Shown in pieces: positions 1 through 11,247 of a DNA stretch of 64,000 nt. This DNA comes from Amphiduros pacificus. Lineage: Eukaryota > Annelida > Polychaeta > Phyllodocida > Hesionidae. The stretch covers positions 23,028,217-23,092,216 of the forward strand of contig OX439005.1 of the NCBI GenBank assembly GCA_949316495.1. The letters run 5' to 3'. Position numbers and translations under genes: made by a program. Positions within the stretch are counted from its first letter, which is position 1; every line of letters starts with the position of its first letter. Below the pieces are notes generated by a model that did no database searches, was not told where the DNA came from, and was given only the letters and a program-made list of their open reading frames with translations.

Positions 1-780
1 GGAAGAAACTGACATTGGTTCCAGTCCATAGTTGTACATTCCTGTTGGATGGATTTAGCAATGGAACAGGTATGGTGCCAGATGAGCTGATCCTTACTAC
101 AGCATTAGCAGTTGTGATGTTTTTCTTTGATGATAATGAATTGTTCCTTTCAAGTTGACCAGTGGTTCCAATCAAAGTTTTTTGATCATGATTTTTACTC
201 ACCTCACATTCAACAACAGACAAAGATCTTGGGGGCAATGTTATTGTTTGTGAAATTGTAACTTTACGATCCCTGTTAAGTGATTGCATTGTAATAAGTG
301 GTACCTGAACTCTATGGCCCTCATCACTCCTGAATTGAAAGTATTGATGTTCAAAGTCAAGCCTGACCTGCCATTGTGACATGAAATCATGACCTAAAAT
401 AGCTTGATGAATGACATCAGGCATAACTAAGAATTCATGAACCATTTGGTGGCCACCCAACATAAATGGCAATTTGATTGAACCAAGTGAGGAAACTGTA
501 CCACCAGTATAACCCCTAACTGATATGAGATTTGTTTGCAAAGGCACATGACCAAACTTAGACTGATACAATGAATTACCAATGGCTGAAATACTTGCAC
601 CAGAATCAGCCAAAAAGCTAATTGGTTCATAACCATGAGTACATTCTACATCACCAGTGACATAGCATTTGCCTGACCCCATGCCAGAAATAAATTCAAT
701 CCTCCCAACTTTCCCTCTTTTCTTCTTACATTGTCTCTTGTCCAAAGTATGACAAGGACTAGAAGGAAAGCTGGGGGAAT
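1..780 (-). mobile_element. Retropepsin region of the LTR retroelement
   Basis: Downstream of gag on the minus strand, the translation near 597-612 contains the aspartic-protease motif ADSGAS, followed about 60 residues later by the second conserved segment (AILGHDFM, near 380-405). Together these mark a retroviral-type aspartic protease, which matures the element's polyprotein. The region continues beyond the left edge, so the rest of the polyprotein cannot be described. Confidence 0.7.
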
Positions 781-1926
781 TTAGTTTTTTTGATATTGAT
801 AGTTCCAATTATTATTTCTAGGTGACTGTGGGTGTCTACCCCTGGGACCAAAACCAGATGGGAAACCATTCCTACCAGCATTGGGACCATATGATTGTGC
901 ATTGGATCTACCCCTACCAAAGTGAGGTTGGGAACCACCCCTCCATGCCTGAGATCTACCAACCATGAATTGACCTGATCCACGCCCAGTTTGCTGATAT
1001 TGGGAGACAGGAGGATTGTTCTGTCTCAACTGTGGGCAAAACTTTTGGATGTGTGGACCCTGACAATAAAAACATGGACCACGTTTCTTCCAGGACATGG
1101 AAGAATTAGGAGGTGTTGTGTATTGTGGCCTCCTCACAGGGGCTTGATGAATAACAGGCTTATCAACAGAGTTAACATCAGGGTGATCATCAGGATCAAC
1201 ACTGGAAACAAACACACTCTTTGAGCGTGAAGCAAAAGACATCCTTTCAATTTTTCGTGCCCATTTCTGGACAGAGACAATGGATGTCAAATCCTTCAAC
1301 CTCAAAGCATCCTGTATCTCTGGCCTAAAACCAGAAATCAAAAGGGAACACTTAAGGGATTCCCCCAACTCGGGTCCCAAGTCAAACATCTTAAGAACAT
1401 CAGAGATATAATCATCAACACTCTGCCCTTTCTTCTGTTTATGTTCTAAGACATCTGAAATCAGATCACCAGGTGCAGTGTCTGATTTAAATTTCTCAAC
1501 AAAAGCAGTAGTGAACAAACCAAAACGTGTTGTGCCAGCAGCAGCATCATCAGGTACAACAAAAGCATCATCAGGTTGTGATTGGTACCACCTTTTAGCA
1601 TCAGACTTGAGAGTGTAAATGGCTTGGCCAAAAAGTTGATCATCAGACCAATTGTTAGCAAGTTTCAAATTTTTCAAGTCAGAGATAAGCTCTTCAGGAC
1701 TTTCATCAATGTGACCAGAAAAACTTAGGGTATTCTTTGCAGCCATGCTGATTTGTTGTGGGATATCAATGTTATTTATAGCTTCAATAGACTCATCTAC
1801 TCTTTGCAATGTCTCAAATTGACTTGCCCTACTGAACCCAGTTAAACTCTCAAGTAAGCCTTTGATGGCACCAATCTCTGCTGCCAAATTAAACTGTCTG
1901 GACTCAGAAGTACCTGGCTTTGACAT
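781..1926 (-). CDS. Gag-like protein of the LTR retroelement
   Basis: A 381-residue open frame. Residues about 60-230 resemble the retrotransposon gag core (LSFSGHIDESPEELISDL near the start, later LKSDAKRWYQS and a helix-rich stretch). Residues about 285-300 hold a nucleocapsid-type zinc knuckle (CFYCQGPHIQKFC). The C-terminal 80 residues are Gly/Arg/Asn/Gln-rich, as expected of a nucleic-acid-binding tail. The start codon is the first ATG after the leader. In such elements gag forms the particle that packages element RNA. The call of gag is secure; family is less so. Confidence 0.8.
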   Translation of the reverse strand: MSKPGTSESRQFNLAAEIGAIKGLLESLTGFSRASQFETLQRVDESIEAINNIDIPQQISMAAKNTLSFSGHIDESPEELISDLKNLKLANNWSDDQLFGQAIYTLKSDAKRWYQSQPDDAFVVPDDAAAGTTRFGLFTTAFVEKFKSDTAPGDLISDVLEHKQKKGQSVDDYISDVLKMFDLGPELGESLKCSLLISGFRPEIQDALRLKDLTSIVSVQKWARKIERMSFASRSKSVFVSSVDPDDHPDVNSVDKPVIHQAPVRRPQYTTPPNSSMSWKKRGPCFYCQGPHIQKFCPQLRQNNPPVSQYQQTGRGSGQFMVGRSQAWRGGSQPHFGRGRSNAQSYGPNAGRNGFPSGFGPRGRHPQSPRNNNWNYQYQKN

Positions 1927-2321
1927 TTGTACATGTTAACCAATGCAAACATCATTATCAATTAAAGATAACAAAAGAATGATGGTGGCTTACCAGGTAA
2001 TCCCATACGCCAGGATGGATCCACAGGATACTTGTCAGGGATCTCTCCTCCTCCTCAGATCAGGATTCACTGCAGGTCACAGATCGTGATTCACTTCAGC
2101 TCATCATCCCAACACTCAGTTGGAGGCGGGGGCTGCCAGGGGAGCTCTCTATCCCAGCCTTCAGTCGCTGGATGTGGGACCCACTTGGATGCAGAAGGAT
2201 CCTGGATTCTGTAGCAGCAGACTCCTACAGTCGACAGGAGTCACACACTTGCCTGTAGGTGTCCTGGAACCCCTGGTCCTGGTCAGATTGAGTCATCCCA
2301 AGAGGTGTGGATTCCCATGTA

Positions 2322-2332
2322 GCCTGCTACCA
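2322..2332 (-). other. Candidate primer-binding site of the LTR retroelement
   Basis: The minus strand reads TGGTAGCAGGC here. The first nine bases match the complement of the 3' end of initiator methionine tRNA (TGGTAGCAG...), a primer used by many Ty3/Gypsy elements. It directly follows a candidate LTR end in CA. Without the second LTR this is only a plausible placement. Confidence 0.4.
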
Positions 2333-2879
2333 TGCAATGTTGTGAGCAGTGATAACACTTGAGATGTAGTTTTTGAAGATATATTTTAATTCAACACTGT
2401 TAGTATAGTTGTAGGTACAGTGCTGAACTGAGGGTTGTCCCCTGTGCATGGTGTATTTAAAATAGACCAGCACAAGCAGCCAAGTTCTCAGCCCAGCCTG
2501 TCCTATTTTCTAGAAACCCAATTGGCTAGCAAGTACCTCATTTGCCTACCTGCAGGGTCATGACCTGTCATATGAACTATAACTCAAGTGACCTAGTTTG
2601 TGATAGGGTATTATTATTTGACACAGAACAGAGGGCTAGACTTTAAAGGAGAGGAGTAGTCCTGTGCCTGGATTCTAGGAAGGGGCCCTCATTTCTAGGA
2701 ACAGCAAACTTGTAAACAGAGTAATAAATAATGCTATTTGTGCTCTATGTTTGATTAATGGATTTGTACTTTTGTAAAATAAACTTAATTTGATAATCTG
2801 ACCATTACAATACTCTTCTTTACTCACTCCCTCACATTCAGTATGGTGCCACAAATTACAGTACTCACAGCACAATGCA
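2333..2879 (-). repeat. Candidate 5' LTR of the retroelement
   Basis: The segment lies next to the candidate primer-binding site. Its two ends form an imperfect inverted repeat (TGCAATGTTGTG at one end; TGCATTGTGCTG read inward from the other). On the minus strand it carries a TATA-like TTTTAAATA near 2450-2460 and AT-rich sequence after it. The outer end is uncertain because the partner LTR lies outside the window. Confidence 0.35.
2764..2878 (-). pseudogene. PHD-finger-like exon or repeat remnant
   Basis: The minus-strand translation contains ALCCEYCNLWHHTECEGVS followed by KEEYC. The spacing C-x2-C-x4-W-x-H-x3-C with a trailing EEY resembles the second half of a PHD finger. Such fingers occur in chromatin proteins and also in the first ORF of CR1-type LINEs of marine invertebrates. 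The first half of the finger is absent and no splice donor was convincing, so a degraded mobile-element piece is more likely than a host exon. Confidence 0.3.
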
Positions 2880-4726
2880 GTTGCTTAATTGGAAACAGTC
2901 TTCTTTATGCCTTATCTTCAATATTCCATGTCCCAATTATTGGGTACTTATCTCTTTTTGAAGAATTTTGACGAATCTTTCTCACTCGTGGAACATGTGC
3001 TCCCGCGTGGCCTCGTTTTCGTTTCCAAAGAGGGACCAACAGGCTCCCTGATCTTTGATTTCTTACAATTTGAAATTTCCGGAAGTGCACAAAAAACTCT
3101 CTAAAATCTAATCATTAAAAAAAACAAGATGGTAACCCGCAATCGGCCTTTATAAAAATGGATAAGGCGAACTTTCAGTCCATAACATAAGGTAGAAAGA
3201 AGCCTTTGAATCTGATATGTTGAAAATATACAGTAGAAAAGGTTGCGATAAGCTGCCACTCCTTGTATAGCCAACGACAACTGACCTGCACGAGATGACA
3301 ACATAGCTGCGGTTCCATTTTCAAAGCCTTTAATGTACACATCCGTACTCTCGACAATATTCCCATCTGGTCAGTCTCTGACGCCTGTATGTGTCAACAA
3401 GGTCAAACAGTGTTACATGCACATCGGTAGGGGAAGTCATGAGTTTTTCAAGATCACTGAAATATTGATTTTAATAGCCCTATGTGATGCAGCTTAACCA
3501 GACGATTTGAACAAGGTCTCATTTACCAAAAACGGAGTTGTGATTATCAAGTTATGACCATTTTTCTCCTCTAAAAGGGGGCTTTTTGGGACGCTGGTTT
3601 ACACAGGGAGGAAACAGCAAAATAGCCAAGTTTACAGGGATGGTATATTCATATTTCATAAGTTAAAGGCTTATATTTCATTTATTTCAAGCTTTGTGTC
3701 TGGCTAAAAATATTTCATTAAGAATAGCTGAATATTTCATTAAGAATAACGTGAATTTTTGGACTCGAAAATTGAGAAAATAGCCTAATATTTAACACAA
3801 AGTGACATAGCTTTATAAATAATAATGATAATTACATAAACTTTTCTTTAAAAGAATCATATTTAAAAGCCCCACATAGATCTCAAAGAATAGAAGAGCT
3901 TTGCTATTATAATAATTTCTGATGCAGTGAATTTCATATCAAGAGTATGGTAAAAATCTACAAACTCTACAACAAATCACATTCCATGTACATACTCAGG
4001 GATTGTCTTGAATCCTGACTTGACACACCATTCCCATACTGACATCACATATAGGATTTTACAAATTCTGAAAAGAAAACCTGCACCCAAAACCATTAAA
4101 ACAATAAATGAGAAGCAAGATAATTATTTTGGCCCTATAGTTATTTTTAAAAAAAACATATTAACAATAAAATTATTATGTTTCTTATATTGTAGGAGCG
4201 ATCAGACTTGGAGAAATACGATCAGTTGGGGGATTAATATTTTCAACTTTATTTTAATGATGCCCCTAAAGCTGAGCAAATTTGCCCCTATGGATGATTT
4301 CTCTTTAGGAAATAAAACATTAAGTTATTTTAAGTGAGTTTTTAACCTTCTTGTCAATCACTTCTTTTTCCAGTATCATCAGTCTGCAAAATAGAAGAGA
4401 TTGGCTATAGATTTGAGCTCAGTTTCCTGCATTACAATGGGTAAGTTTAAGTTCTACCTTCTAATTTTGCGACATTAAACTCTGAGAGATTATTGCTTGT
4501 TCTTTCTGTAAAGGCCTAGGGATAAACTGTGCAAGATAATGTTATTGGCAAAAAGCCATTTTAAGAAAATATACAAATTGTTCACTTATAACTAATCAAA
4601 ATTAAAAGGACACAAAATGTCTCAAATTGCTTGACTTTTCTGTAAATAAGATGTCTTTGTCTTTCTTGTCTGTGCCTTCTGGTGTGAATGAATGTGATGT
4701 TGTGATCATCATGAGCGAAGAGGTAT
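2880..4726. other. Intergenic stretch, no gene recognised
   Basis: AT-rich sequence with only short open frames. At about 3272-3318 there is a diverged piece resembling the terminal repeat of the small transposon at 59377-59591 (GACAAC/GCTGCGGTT blocks). Nothing else was recognised. Confidence 0.5.
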
Positions 4727-4920
4727 ATCACAGAGATCACAGGCAATTTTACAGACTTTACTTGGTATGCTTAAATGATATGTGGCCATGAAACTGTGAA
4801 ACAGGCAAGCTATCCACTAAAATCATCAAAAATATACCAACCATGGTTATTCTGTTTTGCTAAAAGAGCCACGTACTAGCCCTACTCTTTTGACCAGCAG
4901 GTGGTCATATGGTGGTCAGC
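4727..4920 (+). repeat. Dispersed repeat family A, 5' part
   Basis: Matches the left half of the longest copy at 36594-37130. Shared blocks include CACAGGCAATTTTACAGA, TGCTTAAATGATATGTGGC and ATGAAACTGTGA in the same order. No terminal inverted repeats or poly-A tail were seen, so its class is unknown. Confidence 0.6.
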
Positions 4921-4989
4921 GTTATGCAATAGCGCTGACATTGGCTTGTTAATTCGGCTCATTCCCAAGGGACCCGTCAATACATCTTT

Positions 4990-5404
4990 GTGTTCTCCAA
5001 TCACCCATCGGCAAAGCCCAGATAGGTGATCTGTAGAGGTCTGAGATTTTTGCTTTTTGGTCATAATCTCGTTCAGATGTGATTTTTTAAATACCCAACT
5101 GTTTAAGTGATAATTCATATTTTATGTATGATTATGTCTAAAATCTCACAAAAAAGCTTGATTATTTTTTGGATAACATTACATAAAGAAAATATAAATA
5201 CTTGATATTAATCGCCAGCTGCAAAAATTGACGGGTTTTAACGGGTTTACCAAAGTTTTTGCAGCTGGCGAGTTTTTACTTCACTAGAGCTCAATCAACT
5301 CCACCAAACTTTTCTTTGGTTGGAGTTGGTAGAGACCATGGACGTTCGACAAACCCCTCCAGATCACCTATCTGGGCTTTGCCGATTGGTGATTGGAGAA
5401 CACT
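4990..5404. repeat. Inverted repeat with inner hairpin (possible short transposon)
   Basis: Arms of about 44 bp at 4990-5033 and 5361-5404 are reverse complements with one mismatch (core AGATCACCTATCTGGGCTTT). Between them, 5213-5227 and 5256-5270 form a perfect 15-bp hairpin arm pair (CGCCAGCTGCAAAAA) around a 28-base loop containing two ACGGGTTT copies. The arrangement suggests a foldback-type short element. No target duplication was found. Confidence 0.5.
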
Positions 5405-5801
5405 AAATACATCTGGAAGAACTTCTTCATTTTGACTGGTCGCCATTCAATGGTAATAAAATAAAATTATAATTGAATAAAAACAATTTCAGAATTCCTC
5501 ACATTAATAGCATGCCGAGTAATTAAAATGTATAGAGATTAGAATGTCCTTCATACTGTGCATAATAATTATATATGGGTGTCAGAACATTAAAAGATAT
5601 GATAAAAGTTAAAACCATGTCAAAGTTTTGATAAGTTTCCTTTAGTTTGGATTTTTCTTAATATTCATATTTAGTCATTACTGTTAGTTGTTAGTTAAAT
5701 TTTTTGTTGTACTTGTTCTCAGCTATTGTTGGACTGGTACCATGAATAAATAAATCTTTTCTGTTGGTATTAATTTATTGACAAAAAGGCATATTTTAAT
5801 C

Positions 5802-7391
5802 ATGACCGGATATCAAAAGTACGGTAAGTCAAATGTTAGTCAAATTACAGATGTGAAAGGCTTTAGGATAAATCACAAGAATTTTTTATATTGACTTAAA
5901 AGTGTCAAATTAAATTCAATAGTGCTAAAGGAGAAACAAATTAGTGTTCAAAATGGAGTTATATAATAAGAAGACATCAAATAGAAACGTCTGATGGTGT
6001 GATATAACTCATTTTTTATGGGTAAGTCAATCATGTTACTGATATGAGCAGATCTTGCCAATGTGGTAAAGTGTTGAGTTGATAATGAATAAATTCAATA
6101 AACCCATATTTTATACTCGGAGCCAAATGCAGTTCAAAGAGAAGCTGTGAATCCTCATTGAGGCAGTGTGAAGTATCCACTGCACATCAAATGACAAGTG
6201 TGACAAACTGAATGTATTTTTTATTAGTTCCTTCGAGATAAGTCAAATGTTCAATCATGATTAGCCTTAACAGAAATCCATTCCCATTATAATTAAATCC
6301 TGCAATGATTTGAATACTGCACTGAAGAATTCATTTTGACAGCCCACTTCAAATATTGTTTTAACTCTCAAATTTGAATGTCATATAATGATTGAAGAAA
6401 CATTGTTGATATGAAACCTGTCATAACGGTATTGGATGTGAAATTCTTCCCTTGATATCATGTTATCCGAGCCAAAAGCCAGAGGAATTACACACATCTG
6501 ATGATCTCCCGATGTTCTCAACTGCCGGCTGGTTTTGTAAAAAAATACCCATCGGCCGGGCATCTTAACTGAAATCGGTACAAATGTGACTAGGGTATTA
6601 GCAGGTGATTTGCACTTGATAAATGGTTTGTTGACAAAGTGTCCAATGGATAATTTTGAATTTAGCCAAAGAGTCATCTGTTTTCAAATGGCACAGAGAT
6701 TTATATTCGGGAAATGTAATGGGCGATAACATTTGATCGCAAAGTTTGGGGTATAAACATTTATATGATATAAGGAAAAAGTGATCATAAACCTCATTTC
6801 ATGAAAGTTTTTAAAACAATTTTGGAGATAGAGATACAACAAACTTATACACTGCTATCTATGTTCCTCTATCCAAAAATCACACACATAAAACATATTC
6901 AAGACGATAATGTTAAATTCAGGATAGCGTTAAGGATGAGATATTTTTAACACACAAATAAAATATTTTTTCTCAGCGTTGAAGTATGTTATCACTGAAC
7001 ATGATGACAGATGTGTCAGATTTTATCAGTCATTTAGAATATCACACCAGAGGACACTCATCAGCAAAAATCAAACAAAACACTTTAATCTTTAATTTTT
7101 TGGATAATTTACATTTTTATATTTGCAGTTTATAAATACATTATTGGAGGAGCACTTGCTGTAGTAGCTACCCCAGTAGTTCTGACAACTGCAGGGTTTG
7201 GTGCAGGTGGCATCGCTGCAGGAAGCCTCGCAGCAAAAACCATGTCCGTAGCTTGGACCACTGGGTATGGCGTGTCAGCAGTTGCCACTGCGCAGTCCAT
7301 TGGTGCGGCTGGACTTGGCGCAGCAGGCACAGCCACCGCTGCCTCGGCTGGAGCCATTATGACCAGAGTCGTCAAATCTGTCTTAAAATAA
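5802..7391 (+). CDS. ISG12/IFI27-like small membrane protein (two exons)
   Basis: Exons 5802-5823 and 7129-7391 encode 94 residues. Exon 1 gives MTGYQKY and ends in G before GTAAGT; exon 2 follows TTTGCAG and begins with two bases completing a valine, so the phases fit. Exon 2 holds the ISG12 (IFI6/IFI27) domain: GFGAGGIAAGSLAAKTMS, then ATAQSIGAAGLGAAG and a run of small hydrophobic residues, typical of its Gly/Ala-rich membrane helices. Vertebrate members are interferon-induced mitochondrial or nuclear-envelope proteins acting in apoptosis and antiviral defence; function here is inferred. No signal peptide is evident. The stop overlaps an AATAAA at 7386-7391. Exon 1 is short, so another 5' exon is possible; exon 2 is secure. 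Confidence 0.85.
6628..6812 (+). repeat. Dispersed repeat family A, 3' part
   Basis: Lies in the ISG12-like intron. It shares ACAAAGTGTCCAATGGAT, TTTCAAATGGCA, AAACATTTATAT and CCTCATTTCATGAA with the copies at 8595-9265 and 36594-37130. Confidence 0.6.
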
Positions 7392-8594
7392 ATTCAATCA
7401 TTTTTATTATGGTTCATTACTAATTGAAGAATCATATCTGATCTGATAAATGAGAGACTGAATGCATCTTTCAAAGACACCTCTGGACTGATATGAAATT
7501 GAGATATTCCAATCAAAATCATTGAAATTTGGGTTAATGAGTTCATAAGCATGTAGGCTGTCTAATATTTTTATTAATGTTTGGGTCCCAATTACTATGA
7601 ACCATTGTCAATATTCTGATGAATGAGCTGGTATATCAACATGGAGATGTCTTTGGAGAGACATATTCTGTCTCTATAATTATATAATATATATTGGTAA
7701 TTACTTTAATATGATCACAGGAAAATAAGATTATTGCTCTTTAGTTGTTAAACACACGACACTGAAATAAGTAGTTGTTAATCACATTGTCTGAAATAAA
7801 ATCCTTTGAAATAAGTCGATACTTTTGTTTTATTTTGATAAAACACGTTGTATCCATAAAAATACATATTTCTTCAAAAAAAGAAAGAAAATAGTGTGCT
7901 ACACAAAATGTATATTTAAACAATATAATAAATAAAATATTTAAACAATACGATAAATTCCATAGTGAGAAATAGTTATTAGTAACAAGGAAATTGTAAA
8001 ATCCCTTCTTTGGATAATGATATTTTTTCATTTTAATTGCATTGAAGTAATATTTAATTATATAAAAACATATACATATACTTTACTGATTCCATCATTC
8101 GCTTTCATTATTGATAACTTTTGAAAAGTAAGCATCTGCAAAACCAGATTAATATAATAATGCATGGGGCTTTCGTACTAAAAATGGCAATAATTTCCCT
8201 TCTTAAGAACTAAAGTTGCTAATATTGTGGGATATTGTTATGGTTTGATTAACAGGTTTAAAAACATTGTGATCCACCAGGTGTCTCTTGTGTCATGTAC
8301 AATGTCTACTGGGATATTTGTGACAGTGTATAATTTGAAGACAGGCCACAGAACTGATATAATGTCAGGCACAGAGACGGAATGCATCTTTCAAAGAAAC
8401 CTCCACTGAAATTCAGTTCAGTTTGAGATGTATCACATGCACATGGAGTATTGGAATCTGTCATGCTTGGGGGAATTTTGTTGACATGCAAGCTTGAAGC
8501 ATATAGTGGTAATAAAATGTTAATTAACATAATATTTAATTTTAGTTTGTAGTATTCGACCTATGATAAAAGAATACTATTTGATATTAATAAT
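7392..8594. other. Intergenic stretch, no gene recognised
   Basis: AT-rich. A short repeat (GAATGCATCTTTCAAAGA) occurs at about 7459 and 8380. Another (GATCCACCAGGTGTCTCTTG, about 8270) recurs near 48833 in a PYROXD1 intron. Confidence 0.5.
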
Positions 8595-9265
8595 CAACAA
8601 TGAAACAAAGCTTTCATGCTTTACTGAAAGTGCCAAGTACTTGCTGTAGTCTTCTGACCGTGGACACAAGAGTACAGCAAAATGGACACAAGGTGTACAA
8701 GGTGGCAAGGCGGACACGTGTACAAGGTGGAAAGGTGGACACATGTATAAGGTGGCAAGGTGGACACGTGTACAAGGTGGCAAGGTGGACACAAGTACAA
8801 GGTGGCAAGGTGGACACGAGTACAAGATGGCAAGGTGGACACGAGTACAAGGTGGCAAGGTGGACACGTGTACAAGGTGGCAAGGTAGACACATGCACAA
8901 GGTGGACACGAGTACAAGCAGATGATCTCTATAGTGGTCTGTAAGTGTGTAAGGCCTATGCCAATAGACATACATTAATGTACAACCATGCTTCTGAAAG
9001 CGAAATTACTTATGTCCCAATCTAGAGGTGCCACATCGCTAGCAAAACTTTACCAAGCATATGTTTGCACTAGATCAGTGGTCAGCTAAACAAAGTTTTT
9101 GACAATGTGTCCAATGGATGATTTGGATTTTAGCAGAAGACTCATCTACTTTCAAATGGCACAGAAATATATATAGGGGTAATATGATGGGTAGTGACAT
9201 TTGAGGGTATAAACATTTATATTATGCAAGGAAAAGGTGCTTGAAAATCTTATTCCATGAATGCT
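8595..9265 (+). repeat. Dispersed repeat family A copy expanded by a minisatellite
   Basis: Flanks match the copy at 36594-37130: CTGAAAGTGCCAAGTACT on the left; TGGTCTGT, GTCCCAATCT, GTGTCCAATGGATGATTTGG and AGACTCATCTACTTTCAAAT on the right. At 8680-8915 there are about nine units of roughly 25 bp, with the core GTGGACACGAGTACAAGGTG. Long open frames across the array on both strands are products of its periodicity. Confidence 0.65.
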
Positions 9266-11247
9266 TTATGTCACTTAATTAAAATTTATAGTCATCCACT
9301 GTGCATGCCCTAATGCATTATTAATAGTCATCTTAAACGTACTTCAGTGAGAAAGATTCGATATTAAACTTAGTGTTTTAACCACTCTTTCAGCAACCCA
9401 GATTTGGCCAAATATCGTGAAGAATTATTGTTGACAATTTAAAGCGAGAAGAAAAATATTGCATGGGAAGGATGTCATTGGTGACACATAGGAAGATGTC
9501 TGCTGATCCATAGTAAATCGTATTCCCTATGTAAAAATCACATTTCTAAAAGTTCATTTCGTTGATGTGTGACAAGATTATGATTTTATAATTGAGGACA
9601 ATGTTGATCCCAATTGTTCTATCAGACACTGCCACAAATATGAGAGAGTTCAAGTTGAATGTGAGTTGAAGTTGTACTGGGCCATTGTTAATTTTTCCCA
9701 ACCAATACAAATTACCCATTATCTTCTTCTTTGGTCATTTGGTTGCAATAATAAATTGATAATATAACTTTAAAGTAGTGGACACACATTGTACTGGATA
9801 ACAAATAAAGAGTTTGTCGATTTTGAGCACGAATTCCATGAAAATATAAATGCACTGATTTGTGATACTTCATTTAAATATGCGTTTTTGAGTTTGCATA
9901 GTATATAAAGTGCTTTAATTGGTTTTAGTTTATTTTGAGCATTATGCAAGTCATAATATGCAGAATTGTTTATATATCTATATTTTTCTTAACGTAAAAT
10001 ATATGAAAAATAATGACATTTTACAGAAATGAAAGATGAAACCTTCATATTGGGGTTATGCACGGCAAAACACATGTACTTGGATTGTTTGTTTTTGCAA
10101 ACATATTGGGTTTTTATTTGAGCGATATACACTTGGAAGAACATTTAGAATTAAATTGTGTTTTAAAAACAAATATCAAATCTTCATATTGGGGCTTTAT
10201 CTGAGCTCACAGTGAATTGGCAATGACCTTGAGAATATTTAAGAATATGTTGAGATTTCTTAGATTCATTCTGCAAACAGATGTGGTGAGGTCAGCAAAG
10301 CAAAACATTTCACGGCTTGCTTACCCACTATCAAATTAAATTACCCACTATCAAATTAAGGTGTGAAACTCAATTTGTTTCCTAGTTCAACCTTTTGAGT
10401 AATTATTTTTCCTACGTATTTATAAGACTAAATTTTATCCCGCTACTATTATTGTGACCCTCACCGCTGAATGATTATTGGATTTATGGTAAGTAATGTT
10501 AGCCTGTTATAAGCTAAAAAAAGGTGCTGAATCACTGGCCTGAAGAAAAAAGACTATTCTCATAACTGTTTTTAATGAAGGGGCACGGCAATATTTGGTC
10601 TTCCTTCTTTCCTTTCCTCCACGCCCCCATGAATAATGGTACATCTTTTATTTGAAAATGAAAATTTATTTGAGATTGTTTATCTGCATGTTTGTCTTCG
10701 CGGACGTATATGAGCTCTGTATATCTTCTCATTCAAATAGGGTGCAAACTTTCAGTTAGTTTTGACTAAATTTCTTTAATAGAATAACAATAAGAGCAAA
10801 CGTTTTCCAACTTCATAAAGAAGCCACGTCTCAATTGGATCTAGCTCACACGATTTAGATACAAATTCAACAAGCCAAAAAGAGTAGAACAAAATAAATA
10901 TAAAGGAAAATATTTGTTTGAGTTAAATTAGCTTTCTCCAAAATTTTTGCTAAAACCCATAAGGACTAGTGCGGTCTGTGGATATTGAAATGAACCAGAC
11001 AATTTAATTTAACAATTGCCCTTTTGGAAAGACCCCGCAGGTATTTGCTGATGTGTGTCAAATATGTAGGTTAAAGGTACAATTGGAATGCATGGCAAGC
11101 TTAATGCTAAAACACACAGCACATCGGGTGAGACACCAAGTAAACACAAAGTTTATATTTCTCCATATGTTAAATATGAATTTCAACCAACATAGGAATA
11201 CACATTATTACCATATAAATTAAGATTAAAGCACGCTACATATAGAG
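9266..11247. other. Intergenic stretch upstream of receptor A
   Basis: AT-rich, with no convincing exon, RNA gene or transposon end. A short direct duplication (TTACCCACTATCAAATTAA, twice) is at about 10321-10359. Confidence 0.5.

Larger units (their letters stand above)
1..2879 (-). mobile_element. LTR retroelement fragment, Ty3/Gypsy type (fossil copy, cut by window edge)
   Basis: Read on the minus strand the order is candidate LTR, candidate primer-binding site, untranslated leader, gag, then retropepsin running off the left edge. Reverse transcriptase, RNase H, integrase and the second LTR are not in the window, so wholeness cannot be judged. The gag frame is open over its full length, which suggests a fairly young copy. 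Assignment to Ty3/Gypsy rests on the retrotransposon-gag-like core followed by a zinc knuckle and a DSGAS-type aspartic protease; BEL-type is less likely but not excluded without the polymerase. Confidence 0.75.

Noticed and set aside
7130-7375. Ala-rich minus-strand open frame of 81 codons
   Set aside because: It is the antisense of the ISG12-like exon; the plus strand shows the real domain with splice acceptor and stop.
8577-8975. Several long Cys/His/Leu-rich or Lys/Gly/Trp-rich open frames
   Set aside because: All lie over the 25-bp minisatellite; period and lack of stops explain them.
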